Notes: generated by a model not told the origin, from the sequence alone. Shown: positions 52,319 to 61,421, numbered from the stretch's first letter. The stretch: 64,000 nt of DNA from DATAGZ01 sp036263455 (GCA_036263455.1 DATAGZ010000011.1:1-64000), one strand, 5' to 3'. Made by a program: numbers and translations.

Positions 52319-53171
52319 TCCCGCGCCGGATGGCCCGCGTGCGGGTAAAAAGCTCCTCGAGCTTGTCCCCTTCGCCAAACCGGATCGCTTTTTGCAGCGC
52401 GGCCAGGTCTTCGGTGAACCGGCCCAGCATTTCCAGCACTGCCTCACGGTTGTTCAGAAAAATGTCGCGCCACATGATCGGGTCGGACGCGGCGATGCGG
52501 GTAAAATCCCGAAAGCCGGATGCCGAAAATTTAATAACTTCGCGCTTAGCCGAATCCTCCAAGCCAACGGCGGTGCCCACGATCGTATATGCGATCAGGT
52601 GCGGAAGGTGCGAGACGATGGCGAGGATCTGATCATGGTGATGGCGATCCATCACCTCGACTTGACTGCCGAGACGCTCCCAGAGCTGGGTCACCGTAGC
52701 CATGGCGCTGGCCGGTGCGCCAGCGATCAGAATGGTCCAGCGGCCTTGGAATAAATCGGCAAAGCCTGCCTCGGGGCCGGAATGTTCCGTCCCGGCGAGG
52801 GGATGGGCGGGAACGAAGGCTACCCCCGGGCGGATGTACGGCGCAAGCGCGTCCATGATGGCGCCCTTTACGGAACCCACGTCGGTCAACACCGCCCCGT
52901 CCTTCATATGCGGTCCTATCGCCGCGCCGATCTCGCCATACGTCCCCACCGGGGTGCAGAGAATCACGAGATCCGCCTGTGCGACGGCCTGCGCCGCTTC
53001 GGAATGGTAGTGATCGCCTAGGTTCAGTTCGCGCGCGACCTGGAGCGTTTGCGGGTCCTTGTCCGCGATATGGATAATGTCGGCCAGGGTGCCCTTGCGG
53101 ATCCCTCTGGCCAGGGACGAGCCGATCAATCCGATACCAATGATCGCAACCTGACGGCAGAGCGGATTCAT
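52296..53171 (-). CDS. tyrA: Prephenate/arogenate dehydrogenase
   Basis: 291 residues. It converts prephenate to 4-hydroxyphenylpyruvate (or arogenate to tyrosine) with NAD(P)+. The Rossmann motif is IIGIGLIGSSLARG (about 10-23), and LTDVGSVKG and FVPAHPLAGTEHSG are TyrA signatures. HHHDQILAIVSHLPHLIAY contributes the catalytic region. The ATG at 53171 overlaps the hisC stop (ATGA). The operon order chorismate mutase-hisC-tyrA supports a role in phenylalanine or tyrosine synthesis. Confidence 0.93.
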   Translation of the reverse strand: MNPLCRQVAIIGIGLIGSSLARGIRKGTLADIIHIADKDPQTLQVARELNLGDHYHSEAAQAVAQADLVILCTPVGTYGEIGAAIGPHMKDGAVLTDVGSVKGAIMDALAPYIRPGVAFVPAHPLAGTEHSGPEAGFADLFQGRWTILIAGAPASAMATVTQLWERLGSQVEVMDRHHHDQILAIVSHLPHLIAYTIVGTAVGLEDSAKREVIKFSASGFRDFTRIAASDPIMWRDIFLNNREAVLEMLGRFTEDLAALQKAIRFGEGDKLEELFTRTRAIRRGIIDARQA

Positions 53172-54265
53172 TGCGTGGCGGCTTGCTTCACAAAATCGGC
53201 GAGCGCTTCCGCGGCGGCCTCGACGCATTCCTGTTCGGCGATGGTGATGCGCAAGCAATGCGGAAGATCATAAGCCCCCATCTTGCGGACAAGAATGCGC
53301 CTCTCCTTGAGAAAGGCCGCCGCGCTGTCTGCATTAAGTTCAGGACTCTTAGGAAATTGCACGAGCAGGAAGTTCCCGAAACTGGGGTCGGCGCGCAGGC
53401 CGCATTCCAGCACACGCGTGCGCAGCCAAGGCAGGTAGATATCGTTGTGCGCGCGGGCGCGGGCGATATGCGCGGTATCCGAGAGCGCGGCACATGCTGC
53501 GGCCTGGGCACCCGCCCCGACATTGAAAGGTCCACGGATACGATTGAGAATCTCCACGACCGGTGGAGAACCGAATGCCCATCCGACGCGTAAACCCGCC
53601 AACCCATAAATCTTGGAGAAGGTGCGCAGCATCACGACATTGTCGTGCTCATGCGCCAGGCGATGGCCATCCTCATAGGATGGTGCGCCCACGGCATATT
53701 CGGCGTAGGCCGCATCGATACCGAGCAGGACATGCTCCGGCAGCCGCAGGCGCAATTCCTTGAGCTCTTCATAGGTCAGGTAGGAACCGGTAGGATTGTT
53801 GGGATTGGCGAGCAGGACTATCTTGGTCGCGGGCGTCACCGCCTCGAGAAGGGCTGCGCAATCGGTCTTCAGACCTGTCTCGGGCGCGGCGATTGGCGTC
53901 GCGCCGGCGATCTGCGCTGCGATTCGATAGACCAAAAACCCATGTTGAGAATAAAGCACCTGATCGCCCGGTCCAGCGTAGGCCAGGACCATCAGATGGA
54001 TGAGCTCGTCGGAGCCTGCCCCGCATACGACGCGCTGTGGATCGAGACCGTGAGCCGCGCCGATTGCCTCCCGAAGGGCGCGGGCATGGCCATCGGGGTA
54101 ACGGTGGATCTGGCTGCTTGCCTCGCGCGCCGCCTCGATCGCAAGCGAGGAAGCGCCCAGCGCTCCTTCGTTGGAAGCCATGCGAAAAACCGGCCCCCGG
54201 CCCGGCAGGGCGCGCTCGCCCCCGATATAAGGAGCGATGGAAAGTATGGAAGAACGAGGGTTCAT
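53168..54265 (-). CDS. hisC: Histidinol-phosphate aminotransferase family protein
   Basis: 365 residues, PLP fold type I. The PLP Lys is in LRTFSKIYGLAGLRVGW, with NPNNPTGS and DAAYAEY as further cofactor contacts. In Alphaproteobacteria the copy next to tyrA and chorismate mutase often doubles as an aromatic aminotransferase, so it may act on phenylpyruvate and hydroxyphenylpyruvate as well as on imidazole-acetol phosphate. It overlaps both neighbours by 4 bases (ATGA). The ATG at 54265 gives the usual N-terminus. Confidence 0.92.
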   Translation of the reverse strand: MNPRSSILSIAPYIGGERALPGRGPVFRMASNEGALGASSLAIEAAREASSQIHRYPDGHARALREAIGAAHGLDPQRVVCGAGSDELIHLMVLAYAGPGDQVLYSQHGFLVYRIAAQIAGATPIAAPETGLKTDCAALLEAVTPATKIVLLANPNNPTGSYLTYEELKELRLRLPEHVLLGIDAAYAEYAVGAPSYEDGHRLAHEHDNVVMLRTFSKIYGLAGLRVGWAFGSPPVVEILNRIRGPFNVGAGAQAAACAALSDTAHIARARAHNDIYLPWLRTRVLECGLRADPSFGNFLLVQFPKSPELNADSAAAFLKERRILVRKMGAYDLPHCLRITIAEQECVEAAAEALADFVKQAATQ

Positions 54266-55104
54266 GCAGCGATCTGCGCCGCTATCGCACCGAGCCAGCT
54301 CCATTCCGTGGAAATACCTTCCAGGCGCGCGTCCTGGGGCTCTATATAGCCATCGACGGCAAACAAGTAATGATGCACGCCCTCGGAAAACCGGGCATCC
54401 CATAATTCAGCGGCAAAGCCTGCTTGAGTGATCTCCGCGAGGAGCGCGGCCCGGCTGCGTTCCTGGGAAAGGCGCAGGGCAAATAAGGTTTTATCGATTC
54501 CACTCGCCTCGAAGCCCGCCTGCCCCACAATCAACCCTTCGAGCCCCGCCGTTCGCCGGCCAAAGAGATCGGGCGTTCGGCCATTGGAGCCGTTTCTCGC
54601 ATCGATGACAGCAGGTAAGCGGCCAAGAATGTAAAAAGGCGCGCGCAGGGATGGCCACCAGGCTTGCTTCAGCTCGGGGCCCGGGATCGGCAGCAGTGCC
54701 AGCTCGGCCGCACCGCTGGTCAATGCGTTCAAGGCTTGCATTTCGCTGCGATGGGCGATGAGCGGCGTAGTCGCACCAAAGTGATTTTCGGCGAGCTCCC
54801 CCAGGCCCTTTCCCGTCACGTAGGTAATGCGGAAGGGACATTGAAGCTGAAGCCCCGCGGCGATGATCTGGCGCCATAGCCGCACTAACGCGAGCCGAGG
54901 CAACGGTCCTTGATTGATACCATCCAGTTCGCGGATAATCGCCATTTCCCGGGCAGGACGGTAAAAATGGGCGATCTGCTGGACCGTTCCCTTCTTGCGC
55001 CGCCCGATTTCAAGGGCCAGTTCCATGCGGCGATTGACCAGCGCAAGAATCTGTCGGTCGGCCGCGTCGATATCGCGGCGAAGTGTCTGGATATCGTCGG
55101 TCAA
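54262..55104 (-). CDS. Chorismate mutase (AroQ) with a prephenate-dehydratase-like extension
   Basis: 280 residues. An N-terminal AroQ chorismate mutase (about 1-85) has LRRDIDAADRQILALVNRRMELA, Arg and Lys catalytic positions, and RPAREMAIIREL. A second region (about 95-280) resembles a reduced prephenate-dehydratase or periplasmic-binding-like fold (TPLIAHRSEMQALNALTSG), but no canonical dehydratase TRF motif or ACT domain is visible. The start is TTG at 55104, preceded by GAGGGAAAC; upstream GTG and TTG codons lack this context. It is the first gene of the chorismate mutase-hisC-tyrA operon. Confidence 0.8.
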   Translation of the reverse strand: MTDDIQTLRRDIDAADRQILALVNRRMELALEIGRRKKGTVQQIAHFYRPAREMAIIRELDGINQGPLPRLALVRLWRQIIAAGLQLQCPFRITYVTGKGLGELAENHFGATTPLIAHRSEMQALNALTSGAAELALLPIPGPELKQAWWPSLRAPFYILGRLPAVIDARNGSNGRTPDLFGRRTAGLEGLIVGQAGFEASGIDKTLFALRLSQERSRAALLAEITQAGFAAELWDARFSEGVHHYLFAVDGYIEPQDARLEGISTEWSWLGAIAAQIAA

Positions 55105-55158
55105 GTTTCCCTCAGCCCGCACTCTCTCTTGCACCCGCCCACCTGTCAAGGACAGGCA

Positions 55159-55788
55159 TCAGGCTTGCGTATCGATATGCGGAGCTTGGGTATTGCTCCC
55201 CGCGCCACCGTCGGCGGCCTTGGAAACCGCAACCATGGCCGGCCGTAGCAGGCGATCATGGATCAGATAGCCCGCGGCCAGAACCTGGGCCACGTGGCCG
55301 GCGGGCTGACCCGAATTCTCCACCTCGAACATTGCCTGGTGGAGATTGCTGTCGAACTTCTCCCCCAAGGGGACGATTTTCTTGATATGCTGTTTGGCGA
55401 GGCTGCCTTCGAGCTGACGCTCGGTTGCCTGGACCCCCTCATACAGACCCTTGAGCAAGGCGTCATCGGCCAAGGCGTCGGTGGGAATGGCACCTAGCGC
55501 GCGCTCCAAATTATCCGCGACTTGAAGAATATCGCGGGCAAAAGCGGTCACGGCAAATTTCTGAAGATCCTCGCGTTCGCGCTGCGCGCGCCGCCGCGTA
55601 TTCTCGGCTTCGGCCAGCGCGCGCAAGAGCTGATCCTTCATATTGGCGAGTTCCTCGCGGAGAGCCGCCTCGGTCTGTACTCCCGCTTCGGGCGTGTCTT
55701 CGGCCACAACCGGGTTCTCCAACGGAGGCGTTTCTGGATGAGGTGCCGCCATGTCCTCCTTGCCGCTTTTGTCTTTTTCTTCCTGCAT
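55159..55788 (-). CDS. grpE: Nucleotide exchange factor GrpE
   Basis: 209 residues. GrpE releases ADP from DnaK. A charged, disordered N-terminus (1-40) leads to a long coiled coil (about 42-100, REELANMKDQLLRALAEAENTRRRAQRE). The C-terminal beta domain holds IVPLGEKFDSNLHQAMFEVE. It is next to hrcA with a 3-base gap between stop and start, the usual heat-shock pair. dnaK and dnaJ are not in the window. Confidence 0.95.
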   Translation of the reverse strand: MQEEKDKSGKEDMAAPHPETPPLENPVVAEDTPEAGVQTEAALREELANMKDQLLRALAEAENTRRRAQREREDLQKFAVTAFARDILQVADNLERALGAIPTDALADDALLKGLYEGVQATERQLEGSLAKQHIKKIVPLGEKFDSNLHQAMFEVENSGQPAGHVAQVLAAGYLIHDRLLRPAMVAVSKAADGGAGSNTQAPHIDTQA

Positions 55789-55791
55789 AGC

Positions 55792-56862
55792 CTATCCTAA
55801 GAGACGCCCAATGATCTGGGCAGTGTAGTCCACCATCGGAATGATTCGCGAATAGTTGATCCTGCTCGGACCGATGATACCGATCGCGCCGATCAACTGG
55901 CGGTCACGGTTGCGGTAGGGCGCGATGATCGCCGAACAGCCCGCCATGGAGAATAGTTCATTCTGCGCACCGATAAATATCTGCACCCCCTGCGCACTGT
56001 CGGCAAGCTCGAGAAGCTTTACCAAATTCTCCTTGGTTTCGAGCGCACCGAACAGCAGACGCAGACGCTCGAGATCGGCGACATGGGTTACATCGTCGAG
56101 AAGGTGCGCCTGCCCGCGTACGATCAAGGCGGATTGCCCTGGTTTTTCCGCCCAGCTCGCCAGGCCGTTCGCGACTACCCTGCGCGTAAGCTCATCGAGG
56201 ACCGCGCGGTCTTCCTTGAGCTCGCGCAAAATGTCCGCATGCGCGGCCGGAAGTGAACGCCCCGCCAGCCGCGCATTGAGATAATTGGTCGCCTCGATGA
56301 GCGCCGAGCTCGGCAGGCCGAGGGGAATATCGAGCAGGCGATTCTCGACCAGGCCACCTTCCGTCACCAGAACCACCAGGGCCCGCCCCGGCGCAAGCGG
56401 CACGAGCTCTATGTGCTTCAGCGGCAGCTCGCTCTTGGGGGCGAGCACGAGACCGGCACAATGCGCCAGGCCGGACAGCGCCGTCGTCGCCTGGGTCAGC
56501 ATTTCTTCGGTGGACTTCCCTTCCGTGGCGCATTGACTTTCGATGTTCGTCCGCTCCTCCTCGGTCAGACCGCCCACTTCCATCAAGCCATCGACGAAAA
56601 GGCGCAGACCGAGATCGGTTGGCAGGCGCCCCGCAGAGACGTGCGGCGCATAGAGAAGCCCGATATCCTCTAGATCCGCCATGACGTTCCGTATCGTGGC
56701 GGGGGACAGTTCCGTTCCTAAAAGCTTGGCAAGCGCGCGGGAGCCGACCGGTTCCCCGGTCGCCAGGTAGGCGTCGACGACCATGCGGAACACTTCGCGG
56801 GAGCGTGCCGATAGCTCGCTCAGCCCAGGTCGCGTCGGCGAGAGCTTTACCGGTAACATCAT
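55792..56862 (-). CDS. hrcA: Heat-inducible transcription repressor HrcA
   Basis: 356 residues. HrcA represses groESL and dnaK operons at CIRCE elements. The winged helix (about 15-85) contains VGSRALAKLL and LSPATIRNVMADLEDIGLL. The GAF-like middle and C-terminal blocks, including GSTRINYSRIIPMVDY-like GPSRINYSRIIPMVDYTA, are present. Two adjacent ATGs (56862 and 56859) are possible starts. No CIRCE palindrome was found upstream (56863-56942), so autoregulation through CIRCE is not supported here. rph is divergent. Confidence 0.95.
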   Translation of the reverse strand: MMLPVKLSPTRPGLSELSARSREVFRMVVDAYLATGEPVGSRALAKLLGTELSPATIRNVMADLEDIGLLYAPHVSAGRLPTDLGLRLFVDGLMEVGGLTEEERTNIESQCATEGKSTEEMLTQATTALSGLAHCAGLVLAPKSELPLKHIELVPLAPGRALVVLVTEGGLVENRLLDIPLGLPSSALIEATNYLNARLAGRSLPAAHADILRELKEDRAVLDELTRRVVANGLASWAEKPGQSALIVRGQAHLLDDVTHVADLERLRLLFGALETKENLVKLLELADSAQGVQIFIGAQNELFSMAGCSAIIAPYRNRDRQLIGAIGIIGPSRINYSRIIPMVDYTAQIIGRLLG

Positions 56863-56942
56863 TGCCGAAATGTAGGGAGGAAGGGCGCTATCGTCAATCC
56901 AGCGCGGATCGTGTATGCAACGCGCACGCTCAAGGAGGAATT

Positions 56943-57659
56943 ATGCGCCCATCCGGCCGGAAGTCCGATCAACTACGCCCGATAACTCTCGAAGTGGGGG
57001 TTAACAAATACGCGGAAGGTTCTTGTCTCGCCAAATTTGGCGACACGCATGTGCTGTGTACGGCCAGTCTCGAAGAAAAGGTCCCGCCTTTCCTGCGGAA
57101 TACCGGGAAGGGATGGATCACGGCGGAATACGGCATGTTGCCACGTTCCACCCATGACCGCATTGATCGCGAAGCGGCGCGCGGCCGCCAGTCAGGGCGC
57201 ACGCAGGAAATCCAGCGCCTGGTTGGGCGAGCGCTGCGCGCGTCGGTGGATCTCGGCAAACTGGGTGAACGGCAGATCAAGATCGACTGCGACGTCATCC
57301 AGGCCGATGGCGGGACGCGAACGGCGGCGATCACCGGCGCCTTCGTGGCACTGCATCTCTGCCTCGAGCATATGCGATCTTTGGGAATGCTGCTCGCACT
57401 ACCGATCACCGGTGCCGTTGCCGCTATTTCATGCGGCTTGCGCCAAGGCGAGGCAATTCTCGATCTCGATTACGATGAGGACAGCACGGCCGACGCAGAT
57501 GCCAATTTCGTCATGATGGCCGATGGACGGCTCATCGAAGTACAGGGAACCGCCGAGCGCGCGCCGTTCACGGAGGCGGAATTCTTGGCTCTACTACGGC
57601 TGGCCCATCAGGGAACGCAGGAGCTGGTGGCCCACCAGCGTCGCGTGCTTGCGTCCTGA
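56943..57659 (+). CDS. rph: Ribonuclease PH
   Basis: 238 residues, standard length. It trims tRNA 3' ends by phosphorolysis. The signature RPSGRKSDQLRPITLEVGVN opens the protein. The phosphate-binding motif is in GRTQEIQRLVGRALRA, and CDVIQADGGTRTAAITGAFVAL supplies the catalytic Asp region. AAGGAGGAATT precedes the ATG. rdgB begins on the last base of the stop (TGATG). Opposite hrcA-grpE, this arrangement is conserved in Alphaproteobacteria. Confidence 0.96.
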   Translation: MRPSGRKSDQLRPITLEVGVNKYAEGSCLAKFGDTHVLCTASLEEKVPPFLRNTGKGWITAEYGMLPRSTHDRIDREAARGRQSGRTQEIQRLVGRALRASVDLGKLGERQIKIDCDVIQADGGTRTAAITGAFVALHLCLEHMRSLGMLLALPITGAVAAISCGLRQGEAILDLDYDEDSTADADANFVMMADGRLIEVQGTAERAPFTEAEFLALLRLAHQGTQELVAHQRRVLAS

Positions 57660-58258
57660 TGGCGCTTGTCGTCGCCTCGCATAACCGCGGCAAAGCCCAG
57701 GAATTGATCGATCTCCTCGCACCGCTCGGATTTAGGCTGGCCCTGGCGGGCGATCTTGGCTTGCCCGAACCCGAGGAAACTGGGAACACCTTCGCGGAGA
57801 ATGCCCTCCTCAAAGCCCGCGCCGCTGCCAGTCTCGCGCGTGTGCCCGCTATCGGCGACGATTCCGGCCTAGCCGTGGAGGCTCTGGCCGGGGCACCTGG
57901 CATCTATTCAGCGCGTTGGGCGGGAGCGGAGCGCGACTTCTCGCACGCGATCCAACGGGTTCTGGATGAAGTCGCCCAATCAGGGCATCCGTCACGTTCG
58001 TGCGCCTTCGTGTGCGCGCTGGCGCTGGTCACGCCCGAGGGAGAGGAAGTCTGTGTCGAGGCCCATGCCCCAGGCTCTCTCTCGCTCCAACCCAGAGGTG
58101 TTCTAGGTTTCGGCTACGACCCCATCTTTGTTCCAGATGGATTTACGGCCACGTTCGGTGAGATGCAGCCCGAGGAAAAGCATGAACTGAGCCACCGCAC
58201 CGCGGCTTTTCGCAAGCTCCTCCCCCGCCTCCAAAAGCTCGCAGGGGCGCAATCATGA
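57659..58258 (+). CDS. rdgB: RdgB/HAM1 family non-canonical purine NTP pyrophosphatase
   Basis: 199 residues. It hydrolyses dITP, XTP and ITP to monophosphates to keep deaminated purines out of DNA. The substrate motif SHNRGKAQEL is near residue 7. ENALLKARAAA and GDDSGLAVEALAGAPGIYSARW carry the metal-binding acidic residues, and the FGYDPIFVPDG block closes the pocket. It is translationally coupled to rph (TGATG) and overlaps moeB by 4 bases. Confidence 0.95.
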   Translation: MALVVASHNRGKAQELIDLLAPLGFRLALAGDLGLPEPEETGNTFAENALLKARAAASLARVPAIGDDSGLAVEALAGAPGIYSARWAGAERDFSHAIQRVLDEVAQSGHPSRSCAFVCALALVTPEGEEVCVEAHAPGSLSLQPRGVLGFGYDPIFVPDGFTATFGEMQPEEKHELSHRTAAFRKLLPRLQKLAGAQS

Positions 58259-59028
58259 CGGGCCTCACCGATCCGCAGCTCGAACGCTATGCGCGCCAGG
58301 CGATCCTGGAGGAAGTCGGGGAAGAGGGCCAGGCTCGGCTGCTCGGCGCGCGCGTTCTCATCGTCGGGCTGGGAGGATTGGGCGCCCCGCTTGCGCTCTA
58401 CCTCGCGGGCGCCGGTATTGGCCATCTCGGCCTGCTCGACGATGGCACGGTCGAGCTCAGCAATCTGCACCGGCAGCCCCTCTACGATGCGGGGGCGGTA
58501 GGGGCACGCAAGGTCGATGCCACAATGGCCCGCCTGCGCGCCCTCGATGCGGATCTCTCGCTTACCGCTCACGCTGAGCGGTTGACGGACGCCAACGCCC
58601 GCGATCTCATCGCTCGCTACGATATCGTCGCGGAGGCCAGCGACACGATGGCGACACGCTATGCGGTGAACAAAGCCTGCCTTGAACTCGGAAAGAGCTG
58701 GGTCAGCGCGGGCGTCGTCCGCTTCGAGGGGCAGATCACCACCTTTCGCCCTGACGGGCCCTGCTACGCCTGCCTATTTCCGCATGCGACGGCCGAGCGG
58801 GCGATGCCCCGCTGCGAGCAGGCCGGCATCCTCGGCCCGACGGCGGGCTTGATCGGCACCTGGCAGGGTGCGGAAATCCTCAAGGAATTGCTCGGCATTG
58901 GCGAGACGCTCGCGGGCAGGCTCATGCTCTGGGACGGGCTCGCCGGCACGCTGACGGCAATCCGCTATGAAAAGCGGAGCGACTGTCGCGCCTGCTCCGG
59001 AAAAGCCGCCATTTCTCCAATTCCCTAG
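58255..59028 (+). CDS. moeB: HesA/MoeB/ThiF family adenylyltransferase
   Basis: 257 residues. Such E1-like enzymes adenylate the C-terminus of a sulfur carrier such as MoaD or ThiS. The nucleotide motif is LIVGLGGLGAPLA (about 35-47). LLDDGTVELSNLHRQ contains the Mg-binding Asp. The structural Zn site is visible as Cys pairs in CYACLF and DCRAC. No C-terminal rhodanese domain is present. It overlaps rdgB by 4 bases. moaD and thiS are not in the window, so the partner is uncertain; the gene symbol is provisional. Confidence 0.85.
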   Translation: MTGLTDPQLERYARQAILEEVGEEGQARLLGARVLIVGLGGLGAPLALYLAGAGIGHLGLLDDGTVELSNLHRQPLYDAGAVGARKVDATMARLRALDADLSLTAHAERLTDANARDLIARYDIVAEASDTMATRYAVNKACLELGKSWVSAGVVRFEGQITTFRPDGPCYACLFPHATAERAMPRCEQAGILGPTAGLIGTWQGAEILKELLGIGETLAGRLMLWDGLAGTLTAIRYEKRSDCRACSGKAAISPIP

Positions 59029-59942
59029 CGATAGGGAGCCAAATAGGCCAAAACGTCGGGCGTAAGCGGCTGCGGCGTAATGCCGAGCGCTTCGCTTCCC
59101 GGATGCGTGCCCGAGAGCACATTGTCCCGCCGTAGCAGCCGCACCTGGTCGAGCGTCAGTGGCGCCCCTGGGATAAACTGGGTAAAAGCCGCCAGCAGGA
59201 CGGCCACGCCGAAAGGTATCGGAATGAGCGCGCGCCTCTTGTCTAAGACACGCAACATCAACACCATCAAGTTCCGGAAACTGTAATGATCGGGACCAGC
59301 GATCTCATAGATTGTGCCAGGAGCTTCCTGGGCCTCGAGCGCGCGAACGACCGCTTGGGCGGCGTCGGTCACCAGCACGGGCTGGAAACGCGTCCGGCCA
59401 CCTCCAATTAAAGGCAGGAAGGGCGAAAAACGCGTCATGCGGGCAAAGCGGTTGAAAAAGTCATCTTCCGGGCCAATCAGCAGGCCGAGGCGCATCACCG
59501 TTGCCGCAGGAAGATGGTCGCGGACCAAGCTCTCTCCCTCGTATTTGGAGCGCGCATAGACGGAGCGTGAATTTTCATCCACACCGAGCGCCGAGACTTG
59601 AATGAAGCGAGAAATACCGGCGCGCTGCGCCTGCTCGGCGATCCTTCCCGGCGCATCGCGATGGATCCGCCTGAAGCTCTGCCGGCCGCGGCTGGTCAGG
59701 ACACCCACGCAATTGATCACCGCCTGGGCGCCTTCTAGGGCGCTCGCTATATCCGCATCCCGGGTGATATCGGTGCGGTGGAGGTCGACCTGGCCGGTCG
59801 GTCCATTCATACGCAGAAAGAGCGCCTGGTCGGGATAGCGCTGCGCCACCCGCACCACCCAGCCCGCCTGCACCAGTAACGGAACGATGTGGCGGCCCAG
59901 AAAGCCGCCGCCGCCGAAGATCGTGACCAGTTTCCCGTTCAT
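59025..59942 (-). CDS. NDUFA9-like NAD(P)H-binding protein (complex I-associated)
   Basis: 305 residues, an atypical SDR. The NAD(P)H motif is TIFGGGGFLGRHIV (about 7-20). Members related to mitochondrial NDUFA9 bind complex I in Alphaproteobacteria. The YxxxK pair is in RSVYARSKYEGE, and GLLIGPEDDFFNRFA follows. The ATG overlaps the hisF stop by 4 bases, so it is cotranscribed with the his genes. Its 3' end overlaps moeB by 4 bases. Complex I genes are not in the window. Confidence 0.85.
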   Translation of the reverse strand: MNGKLVTIFGGGGFLGRHIVPLLVQAGWVVRVAQRYPDQALFLRMNGPTGQVDLHRTDITRDADIASALEGAQAVINCVGVLTSRGRQSFRRIHRDAPGRIAEQAQRAGISRFIQVSALGVDENSRSVYARSKYEGESLVRDHLPAATVMRLGLLIGPEDDFFNRFARMTRFSPFLPLIGGGRTRFQPVLVTDAAQAVVRALEAQEAPGTIYEIAGPDHYSFRNLMVLMLRVLDKRRALIPIPFGVAVLLAAFTQFIPGAPLTLDQVRLLRRDNVLSGTHPGSEALGITPQPLTPDVLAYLAPYR

Positions 59943-60712
59943 CCGATCTCTTCCTTTCGCCGGACATCGATGCCGGCTTTTGCAAGGTAATCCTTCGCCT
60001 CTTCCACCGAAAAAATCCCGAAATGGAAAATAGAAGCGGCGAGGATCGCGTCGGCGCCGCCAATCTTTGCGGCCTGAACGAGGTGGTCGAGCGTCCCCGC
60101 ACCGCCCGAGGCTATCAGGGGGATATTAACCCGGCGGCCGATGGCGCGCAGCAGATCCGTGTCGAATCCCTCGCCTGTGCCGTCCCGGTCGATGGCGGTG
60201 ACGAGCAGTTCCCCCGCACCCAGTTCGGCAGCCTGCTGCGCGAAAGCCACGGCATCCTGCCCTGTCGCGCGCGTCCCGCCATGCGTGAAGATCTCATAAC
60301 GAGACTCGCCTGTTTTCTTGGCGTCGATGGCGACAATTACCGCCTGGCTTCCCACCGCGCGGGCGGCCTCGGCGATAAAAGCCGGGCGGGCAACGGCCGC
60401 GCTGTTGATTCCGACCTTGTCCGCGCCAGCGCGCAGAAGCGCCGTGACGTCTTCCAGGGTCCGCACGCCTCCGCCCACCGTAAGCGGAATAAAACAGGCC
60501 GCGGCAGTGCGCCGGACGATATCGAGGAGCGGTGCACGCCCTTCGATGGTCGCGCTGATATCGAGGAAGCATAATTCATCGGCGCCCGCGCGATCATAGA
60601 GCCGCGCCTGCTCGACCGGATCGCCTGCATCGCGCAGATTGCCGAATTGCACGCCCTTGACCACGCGGGCATCCTTGACGTCCAGGCACGGGATCAGTCT
60701 AACCCTGGCCAT
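59939..60712 (-). CDS. hisF: Imidazole glycerol phosphate synthase subunit HisF
   Basis: 257 residues, a TIM barrel. With HisH it makes imidazole glycerol phosphate and AICAR in histidine biosynthesis. The catalytic Asp residues are in IPCLDVKDARVVKG (Asp11) and VTAIDRDGTGEGFD. GGVRTLEDV and SGGAGTLDHL form phosphate sites. It overlaps hisA by 14 bases. The operon order here is hisB-hisH-GNAT-hisA-hisF. Confidence 0.96.
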   Translation of the reverse strand: MARVRLIPCLDVKDARVVKGVQFGNLRDAGDPVEQARLYDRAGADELCFLDISATIEGRAPLLDIVRRTAAACFIPLTVGGGVRTLEDVTALLRAGADKVGINSAAVARPAFIAEAARAVGSQAVIVAIDAKKTGESRYEIFTHGGTRATGQDAVAFAQQAAELGAGELLVTAIDRDGTGEGFDTDLLRAIGRRVNIPLIASGGAGTLDHLVQAAKIGGADAILAASIFHFGIFSVEEAKDYLAKAGIDVRRKEEIG

Positions 60713-61421
60713 CGAGCAACCTCAAGGCCGCGCCGAGGTCGAGCGAGCCGTCATAGAGTGCGCGCCCGACGACGGCACCCGCCAGCCCGCTCTTTTTCAG
60801 TGCGGTAATGTCTTCCAGCGAATGGCATCCACCCGAGACGATCACCGGAATTGCCGTGCGGCGCGCCAAGTCCACGCTGGCTTCAAGGTTGAAGCCCGCA
60901 CCCGCGCCATCCCGTTCGATATCTGTGTGAATAAAAGCGCCCAGCGGCTCATCGGCAAAGAGCGCCGCGACATCTTCAACCGTCATGGCGGTGGTTTCCA
61001 CCCAGCCTTCGGCCGCCAGGAAGCCCTGGCGGGCATCGAGTGCCACGGCGATACGGCCCGGATGGCGACGGGCGGCTTCGCTCACGAGGTGCGGCGTCCG
61101 GAGGGCCGCGGAACCGACGATCACGCGGGCGACGCCGCGATCCAGCCAATAATCGATATCCGCGTGCGTACGGATTCCACCGCCGAGCTGTACGGGAATA
61201 GAGAGACGGGAAAGAATCGCCTCGATGGCCGCGCCATTCACCGACCGGCCCGCCACGGCGCCGTTCAAATCGACGAGGTGTAGGTAGCGCGCCCCAGCCT
61301 CCTGGAATGCCAGGGCCTGCGCGGGGGGGTCCTGCGAGAAAACCGTCGCCCGCGCCATGTCCCCGCGCAGCAGGCGCACGCAGACGCCGTCCTTCAGATC
61401 GATGGCGGGATAGAGGATCAT
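60699..61421 (-). CDS. hisA: Phosphoribosylformimino-AICAR-phosphate isomerase HisA
   Basis: 240 residues, a TIM barrel homologous to HisF. It isomerises ProFAR to PRFAR in histidine biosynthesis. The catalytic Asp residues are in LYPAIDLKDG and THTDIERDG-like HTDIERDGAG. LGGGIRTHAD and SGGCHSLED bind phosphate. The ATG at 61421 follows AAGGA and overlaps the GNAT stop (ATGA). A start five codons upstream overlaps GNAT further and is not used. Confidence 0.95.
   Translation of the reverse strand: MILYPAIDLKDGVCVRLLRGDMARATVFSQDPPAQALAFQEAGARYLHLVDLNGAVAGRSVNGAAIEAILSRLSIPVQLGGGIRTHADIDYWLDRGVARVIVGSAALRTPHLVSEAARRHPGRIAVALDARQGFLAAEGWVETTAMTVEDVAALFADEPLGAFIHTDIERDGAGAGFNLEASVDLARRTAIPVIVSGGCHSLEDITALKKSGLAGAVVGRALYDGSLDLGAALRLLDGQG

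Noticed and set aside
56863..56942. CIRCE operator expected upstream of hrcA
   Set aside because: The TTAGCACTC/GAGTGCTAA dyad is not present in this gap or upstream of grpE.
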